NCBI GenBank assembly: GCA_963210315.1
Contig: OY723262.1
Span: 930,001-994,000 of the forward strand
Direction: 5' to 3'
Source of the DNA: Rhynchopus euleeides
Lineage: Eukaryota > Euglenozoa > Diplonemea > Diplonemida > Diplonemidae
Length of the DNA: 64,000 nucleotides
Shown here: positions 44,790 through 54,983 of the stretch, in pieces
How the letters are laid out: each line of letters begins with the position of its first letter
Numbering within the stretch: the stretch's first letter is position 1
Made by a program: the position numbers and the translations under genes
Notes under the pieces: generated by a model
Seen by the model: only the letters and a program-made list of their open reading frames with translations
Told to the model about the DNA's origin: nothing
The model's database searches: none

Positions 44790-45058
44790 TGAGAGTTCAC
44801 AAATTTTCACAAACACTTCACAAACTTTCACAAACGCTTCACAAACTTTCGCAAACTTTCGTATTGCAATTTGGGTTAGCGTGCTGGCATCGCAGCCTGG
44901 CCCCGAAGGACCATACCGTGAGCAAACTTTCGTCAGCTGATTGAGGGTGTGATATGAGGGCAAACTTTCGCAAATTTTCGCAAACATTCACAAACTTTCA
45001 CAATACGTTCACAAACTCATTTGTGAATTTTTGTGAATTTTTGCGAATTTCTGCGAAT
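44790..45058. repeat. CACAAACTTT repeat cluster
   Basis: Variants of TTCACAAACTTT repeat from 44790 to 45010, then appear as TTTGTGAATTTT and TTTGCGAATTTC in the opposite orientation to 45058, so the block can fold back on itself. The same motif returns at 62047-62170. Confidence 0.7.
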
Positions 45059-45324
45059 TATTGTCGTGCCTGTGGGCTTGGGTCGCCGTGGCGTTGGGCT
45101 CTGCCCAACGCCACGGCGCGACGCGGATGGAGTTGCTTGTCGGGCCCTTTTTTCTCGTGGCATGCTCTTCGTGAGCGTGTCAGGGATGTTGGCAGGGTTT
45201 CACATGACATAATAAGTATCAGAAGCACACACCCACGTGGCGCTGTCCTTGGCAGGACTTTGAAAGTGCCGCCTTGTTATCCTTGTTGGATGGAACCCTC
45301 ATATCACACCCTCAATCAGCTGAC
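44932..45324. repeat. Exact 29-bp inverted repeat pair enclosing 335 bp
   Basis: GTCAGCTGATTGAGGGTGTG and the nine bases after it (44932-44960) recur as an exact reverse complement at 45296-45324. Could be ends of a small element or a local inversion. Confidence 0.7.
45063..45138. repeat. 76-bp repeat with a GC-rich hairpin, copy 1
   Basis: Contains CGCCGTGGCGTTGGGC paired with GCCCAACGCCACGGCG around a 3-nt loop. An almost identical copy in the same orientation lies at 51874-51949, just beyond the right direct repeat of the segment 46023-51858. Confidence 0.85.
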
Positions 45325-45329
45325 GATAT

Positions 45330-45608
45330 TTTATTATCGAGGGTCAACTCCAGCTTGTTGATGTTTCGGATCTCTCTATCCTCAACATCCTTTACCACAC
45401 ACGTAAGGTTGTTCCAACATATTGATAGACATCTTTCGGTATGCACATCCATCAAGATAATACATATATGCATTGGTATGCACCTGATACCTCGTCTGCG
45501 ATGGGACATATCGAGAAGCCAGGCGGTCCGTGGATTGTCATTAGTTGCCGCCTGGCTCGATCGATATTGAGGACATACAGGTGGCCCATAGAGAAGACTT
45601 GTCATCCC
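45330..45608. repeat. 279-bp duplicated segment, copy 1
   Basis: Runs from TTTATTATCGAGGGTCAAC to GACTTGTCATCCC and matches 46171-46449 with about one mismatch, in direct orientation. The second copy directly follows the left 151-bp direct repeat; this first copy stands alone. Confidence 0.88.
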
Positions 45609-46170
45609 GGGGGAGGGTGGTGGGATAACCCGTAGATGCAGTCTTCTCGCAACGCTTTGTTGTTCATTTTGACCCCGAAAGGTCATGTACCACGGATCAC
45701 TACACATGTGAATTATTTCCATCTGTGATTTTCATCATGCTATTGGAAAGGACACATCGCCCGAATTTGCGAAACGTCAAAGTGAAGCAAGCAAAGCCCC
45801 TTCCTTCCGTCATCATAGGTGGGCGGTCAAAAGCCTATTTTTTTTAAAGGTTTGGAGTGTGATGTCACGATGCGCAGCACTCCGAGAGCTGCCGATCTTT
45901 GTTTGTTTGGAATACGCTAGTCTCCTGTATCAGATGTAGGTGTTGCAGAAGGGAACAGATCCATCATGGGAGGAACGAAGTGTCGGTGAGTTCACAGGAT
46001 CCTGCAGGGCGGGTGGGAGGTCGAAAAACTATTTGGTTCTGTACCGAGGTACGTTGATCGAACCAAATGCGGGTTCTCCAACCCGGTCGTGGAGGTTGAC
46101 TAGCCGATAATAAAAGAACCTTCAATTCCGGCTTTCCCTCAAAATGTGGGTGCCTGCATTGAAAGTTACC

Positions 46171-46449
46171 TTTATTATCGAGGGTCAACTCCAGCTTGTT
46201 GATGTTTCGGATCTCTCTATCCTCAACATCCTTTACCACACACGTAAGGTTGTTCCAACATATTGATAGACATCTTTCGGTATGCACATCCATCAAGATA
46301 ATACATATATGCATTGGTATGCACCTGATACCTCGTCTGCGATGGGACATATCGAGAAGCCAGGCGGTCCGTGGATTGTCATTAGTTGCCGCCTGGCTCG
46401 ATCGATATTGAGAACATACAGGTGGCCCATAGAGAAGACTTGTCATCCC
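46171..46449. repeat. 279-bp duplicated segment, copy 2
   Basis: Direct copy of 45330-45608, directly adjoining the left 151-bp direct repeat. Confidence 0.88.
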
Positions 46450-49400
46450 TTCGCTGCTCTCTATGGGCGACCTGATCCCATCGCAGTCTCGCTCATACAA
46501 GGGAGTAGCGCAGTAGTCATCAGGTGTTGTCAGGGTCGGGATCTGGCCTTGAGACATCCGATCTCCAGCAGACGTAGTCGGCGGTTGTAGTCCAGACCCA
46601 TGTGTCTCAACGCAGGATGCAGGAGTAGTAGATACCATCCTGCGCTGTGATATCGCACCGATCGCGTGGGTCACATTGTCGGTCTGCGCAGGCTGAGCAG
46701 GCTTAGTGGATAGAGTCGTCGTCTGGACGGGCTCGTCGACATTCGACGTAAACAGGGATTATGTTAGTCTGACGGTCATACCACGTAGGGTCGATCTGAG
46801 AGGTCCGTTCGCCCAGGTGACCGCGTGATTCATGCACCGTTGTCCAGGCCCCGCGCAGTCGTCTCAGAGAGCAGGAAGCGTCCAGCGACGAACTGTCAAT
46901 CGCAGACAACTTCGCCAGTTCGCACCAGGTATGGGTGCGATGTTTTCATCAGCTTCTGATCATCATGATGTAGTGGCGGTAATTCGTACTGTATCGCTAC
47001 TCGGCTTCTTGCGCCTGGGCCTTCGCAGACAGCAGGGCGCGTACGGATGGCGGAGTTCACACCGGACGCAGGGTTGACGAAGGCCACCATGGAGGCATCT
47101 CCAATGATTTTCACTTCATAGCCTATGCAGGCCTGCATGAGACAGCGGATCGTGTGGGTAGACATGGTACGCTTCACGCCTCTCATATCGGCGTTGCGGA
47201 GCGCACATCGGTGAATACACTCGTCACATCACCCAGCTTTGTATCGGGGGCCACGACGCGGGCAGATTCGGCGTGAACGCAGGCATCAGCAGCTGTTTTG
47301 CGAGGTCCCTCTTAAGCTGAATGTGTTTGACACGGTGACGAAGGGGTCAACACACGTAGGTCCGTTTCAAGTCCTTCGAGACAAGGCCCCCGGGTGCTGC
47401 GATGCGGAGTATCTGCTCGTCTGTTGCTATCCTCATCACCTCCGTGCACCTGAGGGTTCCTTGCAGAAGCTCGGTATACAGCGGATCCAAATTGCTGCGC
47501 AGTGGCTTGGTGTCGAGCATGTCGCTAGGCCTGCCATGCCTCTCCCGGCGGGTGCTTCCTTACTCATGTGCCGGGTTGACCTGTTCGCTGTCGTCCGCAG
47601 CTTCGGGCTTGTCGTGGCCGAGAGTGCACTGCTGGTCGCCGCTGCCTCATTGTGGTGGGAGTATCTAGTGCAGCGGGTGCACTGGCTCAAACCATCAGCG
47701 CGAGGATCCGATGTTACACACACAACTGGGGGGGGGGGGGGGGGCGTCCATCTCCATGCCCGATCGGGATGAGACATTTGCCGGTATAAGGAAGAGGAAC
47801 CGGTTGTGCGCGTGAAACAGGTATCCTCATGCCTGATTGCCCGGAGAGTTGCTTCGAGGTCGATGTAGGGACGAGAACATACCTGTCGGGAAATGAGGAC
47901 GGCACTTCCGCGTATCGGGTACTATCAAAAGGAGGGCGTCGCCTCTGTACTAGATATTCATAATACGGATATCGCGTCCATGCCTAGGAAGCTATCGTAA
48001 GAGAGGGGCGTCACATTCCCGTCCCTGGTGTTCTCAATAGGACTTCACGTCCGCACCTCGGGCGCTCATATTGCAAAGGATGGACGTCACCTTCGTGTCG
48101 TGGGCGCGGTCACAAAAAGGATGGCTTCACCTCCGCGTTCCCGGACGGAGGTCGCCTCCTTGTCTCGGCATCAGAGCAGAAGGAGTCGTCACCGATGGAG
48201 GTCACGCATGTCTGGTGCGTGGTCACGATGTATCTGTGCAACTGCGATACCTAGGCTGCTATTCCTCAGGGTCGAAGATCATGCACAAGGATGCGTCGAT
48301 AGTTGCTTTAGGGAGCTGATCTGGCCGTGGACAGCTTCCGGTCCTGGGCTGCACACGAGGTAGGTGTTGAGGGTCTCCGTGATTTGAGATCCCTTTGTTT
48401 GTTGATACGCGGCCTGCTCGACGGGTGTGGTTCCTCACGGTATTCTGGTGTCGAGGGGCGTTGCGTTGTGTGCCAGCTCCACATCTGTCGCCTCTGACGC
48501 GGGGCAGCAAACCCACCTACTTCAGATCGTCAGCATCCGCAGCGCGCTATGCGCTGCGCCATACGTCGAGGAATGAGCCTCATTGGACCGATCGCTGTCT
48601 TTCTCGCCTCGTCTTGTGTGTCGAGCAGGAACGTTTGATCAGTCTACCGTTATCCGTCATCGGCGTACTCCAAGGCGCATCCCAGCAGCTTGATATGCGG
48701 CATCACGAATCCTCTGCCAGTACCAACTCCCCGTCCTTCTTCAGGTGTGAGGGTGCACATCGAAGTGCGTCGGAGTGAACCTCACGCTCAGCTGGGCATC
48801 GAGGCGAGCATCGCCACCCTGTCTCTTCGACGGCCCTGCCGTCCCAGAGAATCGCCTCTCGTTGGATCTCCGCAGCCTGCGCGCGGTGCTCTGCACGTCC
48901 ATACGTTGCGGGTATCTTTCGTGGCGGAGACGCTTCGTGCAACTTCCCTGTGAGGCCTGGGGTTGTTCGACATCCTCGTTCGCCTGGCCGCGAAGGGTTT
49001 CTATCTCGGGGTTTACGGTCCTCGTCTAAGGGGTCAGATACAACGGGAGGTTACTGACGCCATGACAGGTCACGCGCCACCGCAGAGCGGCCTTGTGCGA
49101 ACCCTGGGGTCGGCGTGGATGGGGGCACAGTTGAGCATCCGGCCGCAGCCGAGGGACCACAAAGGGAGGGGGCAATCCCTGCGGATGAAGACGTCGTGAG
49201 AGGTCGTGGGAGGTCGTTCGACAGCCGTGCAGAGGTCGGCGCCACCGCGGATGGCCACGCATCTGCGAGATCGGCGGATAAGCGGCGATCGAGAGGGGGT
49301 CGAAGGCGTTCTCCTGTAGGGATGAGTTTTCCTCCCTACATGTCAGCACCTCAGCGTCTTTGGGGTTGCGAGGCGTCTGTTGCGTTTGACCTGTCATTCC

Positions 49401-51094
49401 TTAGTACACGCATGATGTGGCATCCCGTATCCCTTGCGGCGTTCAATCGCCATATCGGAGGTGCATCGGCGGGAGTCGTAGATGCCTTTGGCAGCAATTG
49501 AAGTGTCGTTAAGATCAGAGAGGTCGCTGCCGGGAACAGCGCGCCGGTGATGCCCGGATTTACCCTGGCATGATGATTTCTTTTCGGTCCCCAGAGATGC
49601 AGCCACGGGAGGGACACGGCGTGGATCTTCGTCAAGCAGCGCAGACTTCACTGAGCGCCTGCCCGTGATCGCTACTGTCTCAACACGGGGATAGTCTAGG
49701 TCAGCACGTGTCTGAAGCCACAGGCTCATGACGTCTTGGCACAGCCCTATTACTGGTCAGCTGATGGGCGCTTGTGACGAGAGCTTGCTAAAGGCTCCTA
49801 TCTCACTTGCAGGGTGTGACGGGCATACTGACCGAGCCGATCGGGGGAAAGATTCATCCATGTGACAGGCTGAGAGGGCGCGGTGGTTCGGGTTTCTATA
49901 CGTGGGTGTCGAAGAGACATCAGCGGTACTGCGGAACATCAGAGGTAGTGGGGGAGTCGAAGTGGAGTTGTAGGGGCCGCAGCAGGGGGTATCCAGGGAG
50001 TAGGCTAGCCGTATCGGATGATGAGCTTGAGGTGTGATTCCCCAGACGCCTCCAGCAGGTGGCGGAGGGGTTGGGTAGGTCGCTCTGCGACACAGCACCT
50101 GCCATCGACAGCGAGATCGGCGTAGCTCTCCAGGGTGTACATGTCAGGCATACTCATGTGGGCCGGGGTAAGGCGTGTTGAGTGGACGCAGCCGGTAGCG
50201 ACAGGTGGACCCGCGGGTACGGATGCTGTGAGTGGAGAGCCGGACGCGTCCTTCGCTGTGTGCCCGCCATGGCTCCATTCGACGTCGGGGCCAATAACAC
50301 ACCTGCCTGGCTGCTCTGTCAGATAGCCGACCGCGCTGGCATCTCCATACCCCGGGCGTCCGAGTACAATGAGGGTATCTTCTCTCTGACCTGTCGTGTA
50401 TACCAAGAGGGGAGCGCGTCTGAACCGGTTTACGGGCACGCATACGCCAGGTAGGTGGTACCCCTGGGTGTCCGACGATTGTGACAGGTGGTAACATTTG
50501 CTAACAGCTTCTCACCTGAAGACTCGGGGCACAGCCGTTGTTTATGGCTCTTGCTCAGGAGACCCCAGATCGCGTACATCCGTACGGAGGTGTGTACTCG
50601 GTGTCCCATTATGATAGCACTCAATGATCTGTCCATGTCAGGCGTACTTGGGACATAGGCGGGGGCGGGCGCGGCCTCATCGTCCCCTTGGCGCGTGCAC
50701 GACCGGGGGGGGGGGGTTTCCTTTATACTCCTGCGTGGTGAGCCCCCGAGAGCCGTGCGGGCACCCACACTGCCTGAGGGTTGCCATCTACATCTGTCGA
50801 CCACATGGGCACGAGGCGATGACACTTCCTGCCTCCAATGCTGCCACGAAAGGGTCTCCCGTCTTCGAATGTTGGACGCCAAAGGGGGCCTCTGAACGCC
50901 GAGCGGGCTCTTCAAATCCAACTCCTTGTCGCGGAGATCCGTATTCGAGGGAAGGCACCACTTCCTTGTGTCGGGAACAGGATATGTGAGGGCGTCTCCT
51001 CATTGCCTCGGGCATTTGCGCGTCAGGAGGGCGTCACCTCCGTGCCTCGGGAATTATGAGGTGTGAGGCCGTGCCGGGGCCAGTTGCTCCTGTT

Positions 51095-51550
51095 GACTAG
51101 CAGAGCCGGGCGCCTGTTATGGGGCCGGTCGCTCACTACACGGTCGTTAGTAGAGCCGGGCGCCAGCGAAGGGGACGGTTGCTCATCACACGCTGACCAG
51201 CAGAGCCGAGCGCCAGTTAAGGGGTCGGTTGCTCGCGACACGGTCATTGGCAGAGCCGAGCGCCAGTTAAGGGGTCCGGTTGCTCGCTACACGGTCGTTG
51301 GCAGAGCCGAGCGCCAGTTAAGGGGTCGGTTGCTCATCTCACGCTGACCAGCAGAGCCGAGCGCCGGTTAAGGGGTCGGTTGCTCACTACACGGTCAGTG
51401 GCAGAGCCGAGCGCCAGGTAAGGGGTCGGTTGCTCATCTCACGTTGACCAGCAGAGCCGGGCGCCTGTTTATGGGGCCGGTTGCACACTACACGGTCATT
51501 GGCAGAGCCGGGCGCCTGTTTATGGGGCCGGTTGCTCATCACACAGTCAT
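51095..51550. repeat. 50-bp tandem repeat, about nine units
   Basis: Each unit reads GCAGAGCCGAGCGCCAGTTA, then AGGGGTCGGTTGCTC, then a variable joint. The joint tends to alternate between CACGCTGACCA and CACGGTCATTG, hinting at a 100-bp higher-order unit. Units at both ends carry GGGCGCCTGTTTATGGGGCC in place of the central form. Confidence 0.85.
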
Positions 51551-51873
51551 TAGCGTTAACGTGCGCCACAGTGGGCGCGATGTGCATCCGAATTCAACTT
51601 ATACCATCTGTACCTAGGGAGGAGTCGACCGTGCTTTAGGTATCACAAGAAAGGGGGGTAGTTGGGGGGTAACGAGAACGTGGCTAGCCTCCAAAACCGT
51701 CCATGGAGAAAAACTATTTGGTTCTGTACCGAGGTACGTTGATCGAACCAAATGCGGGTTCTCCAACCCGGTCGTGGAGGTTGACTAGCCGATAATAAAA
51801 GAACCTTCAATTCCGGCTTTCCCTCAAAATGTGGGTGCCTGCATTGAAAGTTACCTTTTTTTTGCAATTTTTT

Positions 51874-51949
51874 GTCGCACCTGTGGGCTTGGGTCGCCGT
51901 GGCGTTGGGCTCCGCCCAACGCCACGGCGCGACGCGGATGGAGTTGCTT
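51874..51949. repeat. 76-bp repeat with a GC-rich hairpin, copy 2
   Basis: Direct copy of 45063-45138 with two or three base changes. Confidence 0.85.
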
Positions 51950-52029
51950 CTGAGTTGAATGTTGCCGACATGAGGAATCTGAGAGGGTGCACTGAGTAGT
52001 GAAACGAAGTGGTTTCCAATGACACTGCG

Positions 52030-52196
52030 TGCTCGAAAGCTCGCTTACCCGGAGGCAACATCTCTTGGAGCATCATGTTGGGGAGACAGGGGGGGTGGGG
52101 GGGTGAACGTGGCAGTGGGAGGGGTGGGTGGGTGGGGCTGCTTGGCATCTCGAGTTATTTTTTTGCACGCTCCTCGTTCATGATTCCCGTCATCAT
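52030..52196. repeat. Dispersed repeat R, copy interrupted by the TA element
   Basis: 52030-52196 plus 54961-54985 form one repeat that is found uninterrupted, in inverted orientation, at about 61781-61960. Shared landmarks are GGAGCATCATGTTGGGGAG, GCTGCTTGGCATCTCGAG and CATGATTCCCGTCATCA. Confidence 0.8.
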
Positions 52197-52778
52197 ACAC
52201 GGTAGGATCTTGTAAATTTTACATGTATAACTACAAGTATATACATGTATTATACATGTATAATACTTGCATGTCAACTATTATACATGTATAATACATG
52301 TATATGCCTGAAATATACATGTAAAATACATGTACCGTAAACGGAAAAAGGGTGGAACGTAAAAATGTTCCAAGTTCCCAAAAAAAGGCCAAACGTTCCA
52401 TCTTTTTTACGGTCCACTATTTATTGGGACTGAATATGGAAAAGACAATGCGATTTTCGCCCGCGGGCTGGTGGGTTGCGGGGCGCGGACTGCGGCCACG
52501 CCGTAGACTCCCACACGTAGGCCTCCCGACCTCCCAGCTTTGGACCCTCCCTCCACCACCGCAACCAACGCCAGCAAGAGAAGCAAGGCATCCCTGCATG
52601 TGGAAAGGGCACGATCACCACCACTCACCTCGAGACTCACCCACCACCACACCTCGAGAAGACATTACATACAAGTTATACAGACAGAGTATCTAAAGGG
52701 ACATCAAGAGAGGGAGGGTGACGGGTTTGCGGGACATTTACAGGGGCATAAACAGAGAGAGGGGATGTGGCACAGTGC

Positions 52779-53630
52779 TCAGCACTCAGCACTGAAGTCG
52801 AGTGACGACAGGATCCTCTCCATCTCTGCCAATTCTGCGGGGGTCGTCAGCGCTGCGTCCGGGTGCACCTCGGTTGGAGGGTCGTAGTCAGCAACAGCAT
52901 CATCGGTACTTGCTGCGAGCGTTCCGGGGTCGGCGATGATGCCAGCGCGGACGAACGTTTTCACGACGGAGCTCGGCTTCACCTTGCTGAACCCACGGCA
53001 CAGCCAGGCGAGATGGCGGTCGCGCATGTCCGCGGCGGTCACCTTCGTCGTCCTGGCCAGGTCAGCCATCAACTCCTGGTCGTCGAGCTCAGGGTTCTGG
53101 GCGACGAACGACACGAAATGCAGGTTCTCCGCGTCGAACACGATCAGCGGCCCGGAACGGATCTCCGTGAGGGTCGCGGCCCACTGCACCTCGGACAGGG
53201 TGATCAGCCTCACACTGGTGTAGTACTCCCGGTTGAGTGCGCCCACAGCAGCCTGGGCGGCGGGGTATGGGAGGCGCTGTGCCTCGGTGAACTGCGCAGC
53301 GTCACCATTCGCAGAACGCAGTTCCTCCAGCACCTGCTGAACAGCATCCTGTGCGCCGGGAATGCCTTCCGTGTCAGTGGGGATCACCTTCTCGAGCAGG
53401 TTGAGAGCATCCTTGACCTTCGGGAGGTAGGCCTTCCGCACGCCGTAGCTGTTGAGACACAGCTCCACAGCACGCAGGGCGTACCACCCACTCGCGTTGT
53501 CCCCAGGGTGAACCCAGTCCGCACAACCCGGAGACACCACGATGCTTGCCCTTGTGCCGGCAAGGACTGCGTTGCGGAAGGCGGCTGTCTTCACGGACGA
53601 ATCGTACACCATCACTTCATGCGACCCCAT
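52779..53630 (-). CDS. ORF resembling the C-terminal half of a pogo/DDE_1 transposase
   Basis: 283 aa, one open frame. Near the N-terminus, MVYDSS and VVSPGCADWVHPGDNASGW lie where pogo/Tigger transposases have the second catalytic Asp and the block ending QPLD. Residues 200-235 (TKVTAADMRDRHLAWLCRGF, then SSVVKTFVRAGI) match the pattern of the family's last helices, where an aromatic W/F is followed by a T/S-I-x-x-C/T-F-x-x-A-G-F motif. The usual N-terminal DNA-binding and first DDE half are missing, so it is truncated (family about 450-600 aa) or adapted to another use. The open frame and high GC suggest it is not old. The resemblance is by eye only. Confidence 0.4.
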   Translation of the reverse strand: MGSHEVMVYDSSVKTAAFRNAVLAGTRASIVVSPGCADWVHPGDNASGWYALRAVELCLNSYGVRKAYLPKVKDALNLLEKVIPTDTEGIPGAQDAVQQVLEELRSANGDAAQFTEAQRLPYPAAQAAVGALNREYYTSVRLITLSEVQWAATLTEIRSGPLIVFDAENLHFVSFVAQNPELDDQELMADLARTTKVTAADMRDRHLAWLCRGFSKVKPSSVVKTFVRAGIIADPGTLAASTDDAVADYDPPTEVHPDAALTTPAELAEMERILSSLDFSAEC

Positions 53631-53665
53631 CCCTGCGAAGAGGAAAGGGGGGGCACCGTACTATA

Positions 53666-53732
53666 GGTGGACCGTAAAAAAGATGGAACAAATGGGATTT
53701 TTCCGGAACTTGGAACATTTTTACGGTCCACC
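53666..53732. mobile_element. 67-bp TA-flanked palindrome (GGTGGACCGTAAAAA)
   Basis: GGTGGACCGTAAAAA to TTTTTACGGTCCACC with TA on both sides (53664-53665, 53733-53734), just upstream of the transposase-like ORF. Related palindromes sit in both arms of the host element (about 52340-52425 and 54347-54410). Confidence 0.7.
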
Positions 53733-54429
53733 TATTTTACGGTTGGGATAGTGGACTTGGCGGTTTTTTTTACGAGTTCCTTCGTGACGAAGTCGCGAAG
53801 GAACCAAGGAAATCGTACGACTGAAGCTGCAGGATTAACACCACAGAGCCTCAGCACAGAGTGTGCGCTCACCATCGTCCGGGAACTGTTCTCCCACAGT
53901 TACTGCAGGGTGTACTACACTAAAGGAGTACGATTTCCCTGAATTTTCCGGGCACTGATTCACGAATTTACATCTGGAGGGAGCCCGGTGGTCTCAGCTT
54001 CTGTCTGCGCGCCCTGCCGTACTGTGGCTGCTTTTGTGGGCTCGTGCATCAGGTTCTACTTTTACTTCTACCGGAACGCTCCTTGCATGGTACTACACTT
54101 CTCGAGGTGTGGTGGTGGGTGAGTCTCGAGGTGAGTGGTGGTGATCGTGCCCTTTCCACACGCAGGGAGGACTTGCTTCTCTTGCTGGTGTTGGTTGCGG
54201 TGGTGGAGGGAGGGTCCAAAGCTGGGAGGTCGGGAGGCCTACGTGCGGGAGTCTGCGGCGTGGAGGCCGCAGTCCGCGCCCCGCAACCCACCAGCCCGCG
54301 GGCGAAAATCGCATTGTCTTTTCCATATGCAGTCCCAATAAATAGTGGACCGTAAAAAAGATGAAACGTTTGGCCTTTTTTTGGGAACTTGGAACATTTT
54401 TACGGTCCACCCTTTTTCCGTTTACGGTA

Positions 54430-54490
54430 TCAAGTAAAAATACATGTATAATAGTTGACATGCAACTATTATACATGTATTTTTGCTTGA
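54430..54490. mobile_element. 61-bp TA-flanked mini-palindrome nested in the right arm
   Basis: TCAAGTAAAAATACATG to its near reverse complement, flanked by TA (54428-54429, 54491-54492). The left arm of the host element has the matching sequence with one TA and no insertion at 52333-52334. Confidence 0.78.
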
Positions 54491-54548
54491 TATACATGTA
54501 TTTTACATGTATATTTCAGGCATATACATGTATTATACATGTATAATA

Positions 54549-54877
54549 CCGTATACGTAAATATTATGGAACGTAAATATTATGGAACGGGCCCATTTTT
54601 GGCCGGTCCGTTCCATAATATTTACGTTCCAAAATATTTACAGGGCCAGTTGGGGACTCGGTGGTGAGGACGGCTTGCGTCAGGAATCGCGCGAAAAGTG
54701 CACGAGTAGGTCCCGTCAGGGACTCTGCATGCCGTCCGATCACCTGGTCCAAGTCCCCGAGTCGCAGAAAGCCCTGTAAATATTATGGAACGAAAAAAAT
54801 CTGGAACGCCAACCCACCAGCGTTCCAAAATATTTACGTTCCATAATATTTACGTTCCAAAATATTTACGTATACGG
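54549..54877. mobile_element. 329-bp TA-flanked element nested in the right arm
   Basis: Termini CCGTATACGTAAATATT and reverse complement, flanked by TA (54547-54548, 54878-54879). The empty site is preserved in the left arm at 52279-52280. Inside, CGTAAATATTATGGAACG and its reverse complement recur several times, so further nesting is likely. Confidence 0.82.
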
Positions 54878-54983
54878 TAGTTGACATGCAAGTATTATAC
54901 ATGTATAATACATGTAAAAATCGGTATTTTTACATGTAAAATTTACAAGATCCCACCGTGTAGCATCCTTGCCCCCCCCCCCC

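Larger units (their letters stand above)
46023..51858 (-). mobile_element. Segment bounded by 151-bp direct repeats, possible LTR-type fossil
   Basis: 46023-46173 and 51708-51858 are near-identical 151-bp direct repeats, and the 5.5 kb between them differ in base use from the host genes. The inside holds degenerate short repeats, a 50-bp tandem array near the right end, and scattered protein-like stretches mainly on the minus strand. No reverse-transcriptase, integrase or capsid motif was recognised, so the family is open: an old LTR-type element is one reading, a non-autonomous composite repeat another. It is clearly broken. The near-identity of its end repeats would suggest a young insertion if they are true LTRs. 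Confidence 0.4.
52198..54960 (-). mobile_element. TA-flanked composite DNA transposon, pogo/Tc1-mariner-like
   Basis: Termini CACGGTAGGATCTTGTAAAT and its near reverse complement (ending GATCCCACCGTG) are flanked by TA at 52196-52197 and 54961-54962. The same flanking sequence without the element and with a single TA is present at 61803-61804. Inverted arms run inward about 460 bp from the left and about 870 bp from the right, where nested insertions lengthen the arm. The middle (52780-53630) holds one ORF that resembles part of a DDE_1-type transposase. Arms are rich in TATACATGTATA motifs near the ends and contain smaller palindromes. Confidence 0.85.

Noticed and set aside
46023-51858. Naming the direct-repeat segment as a specific retroelement family
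   Set aside because: No diagnostic protein motif could be recognised in any frame, so only a tentative LTR-type label is given.
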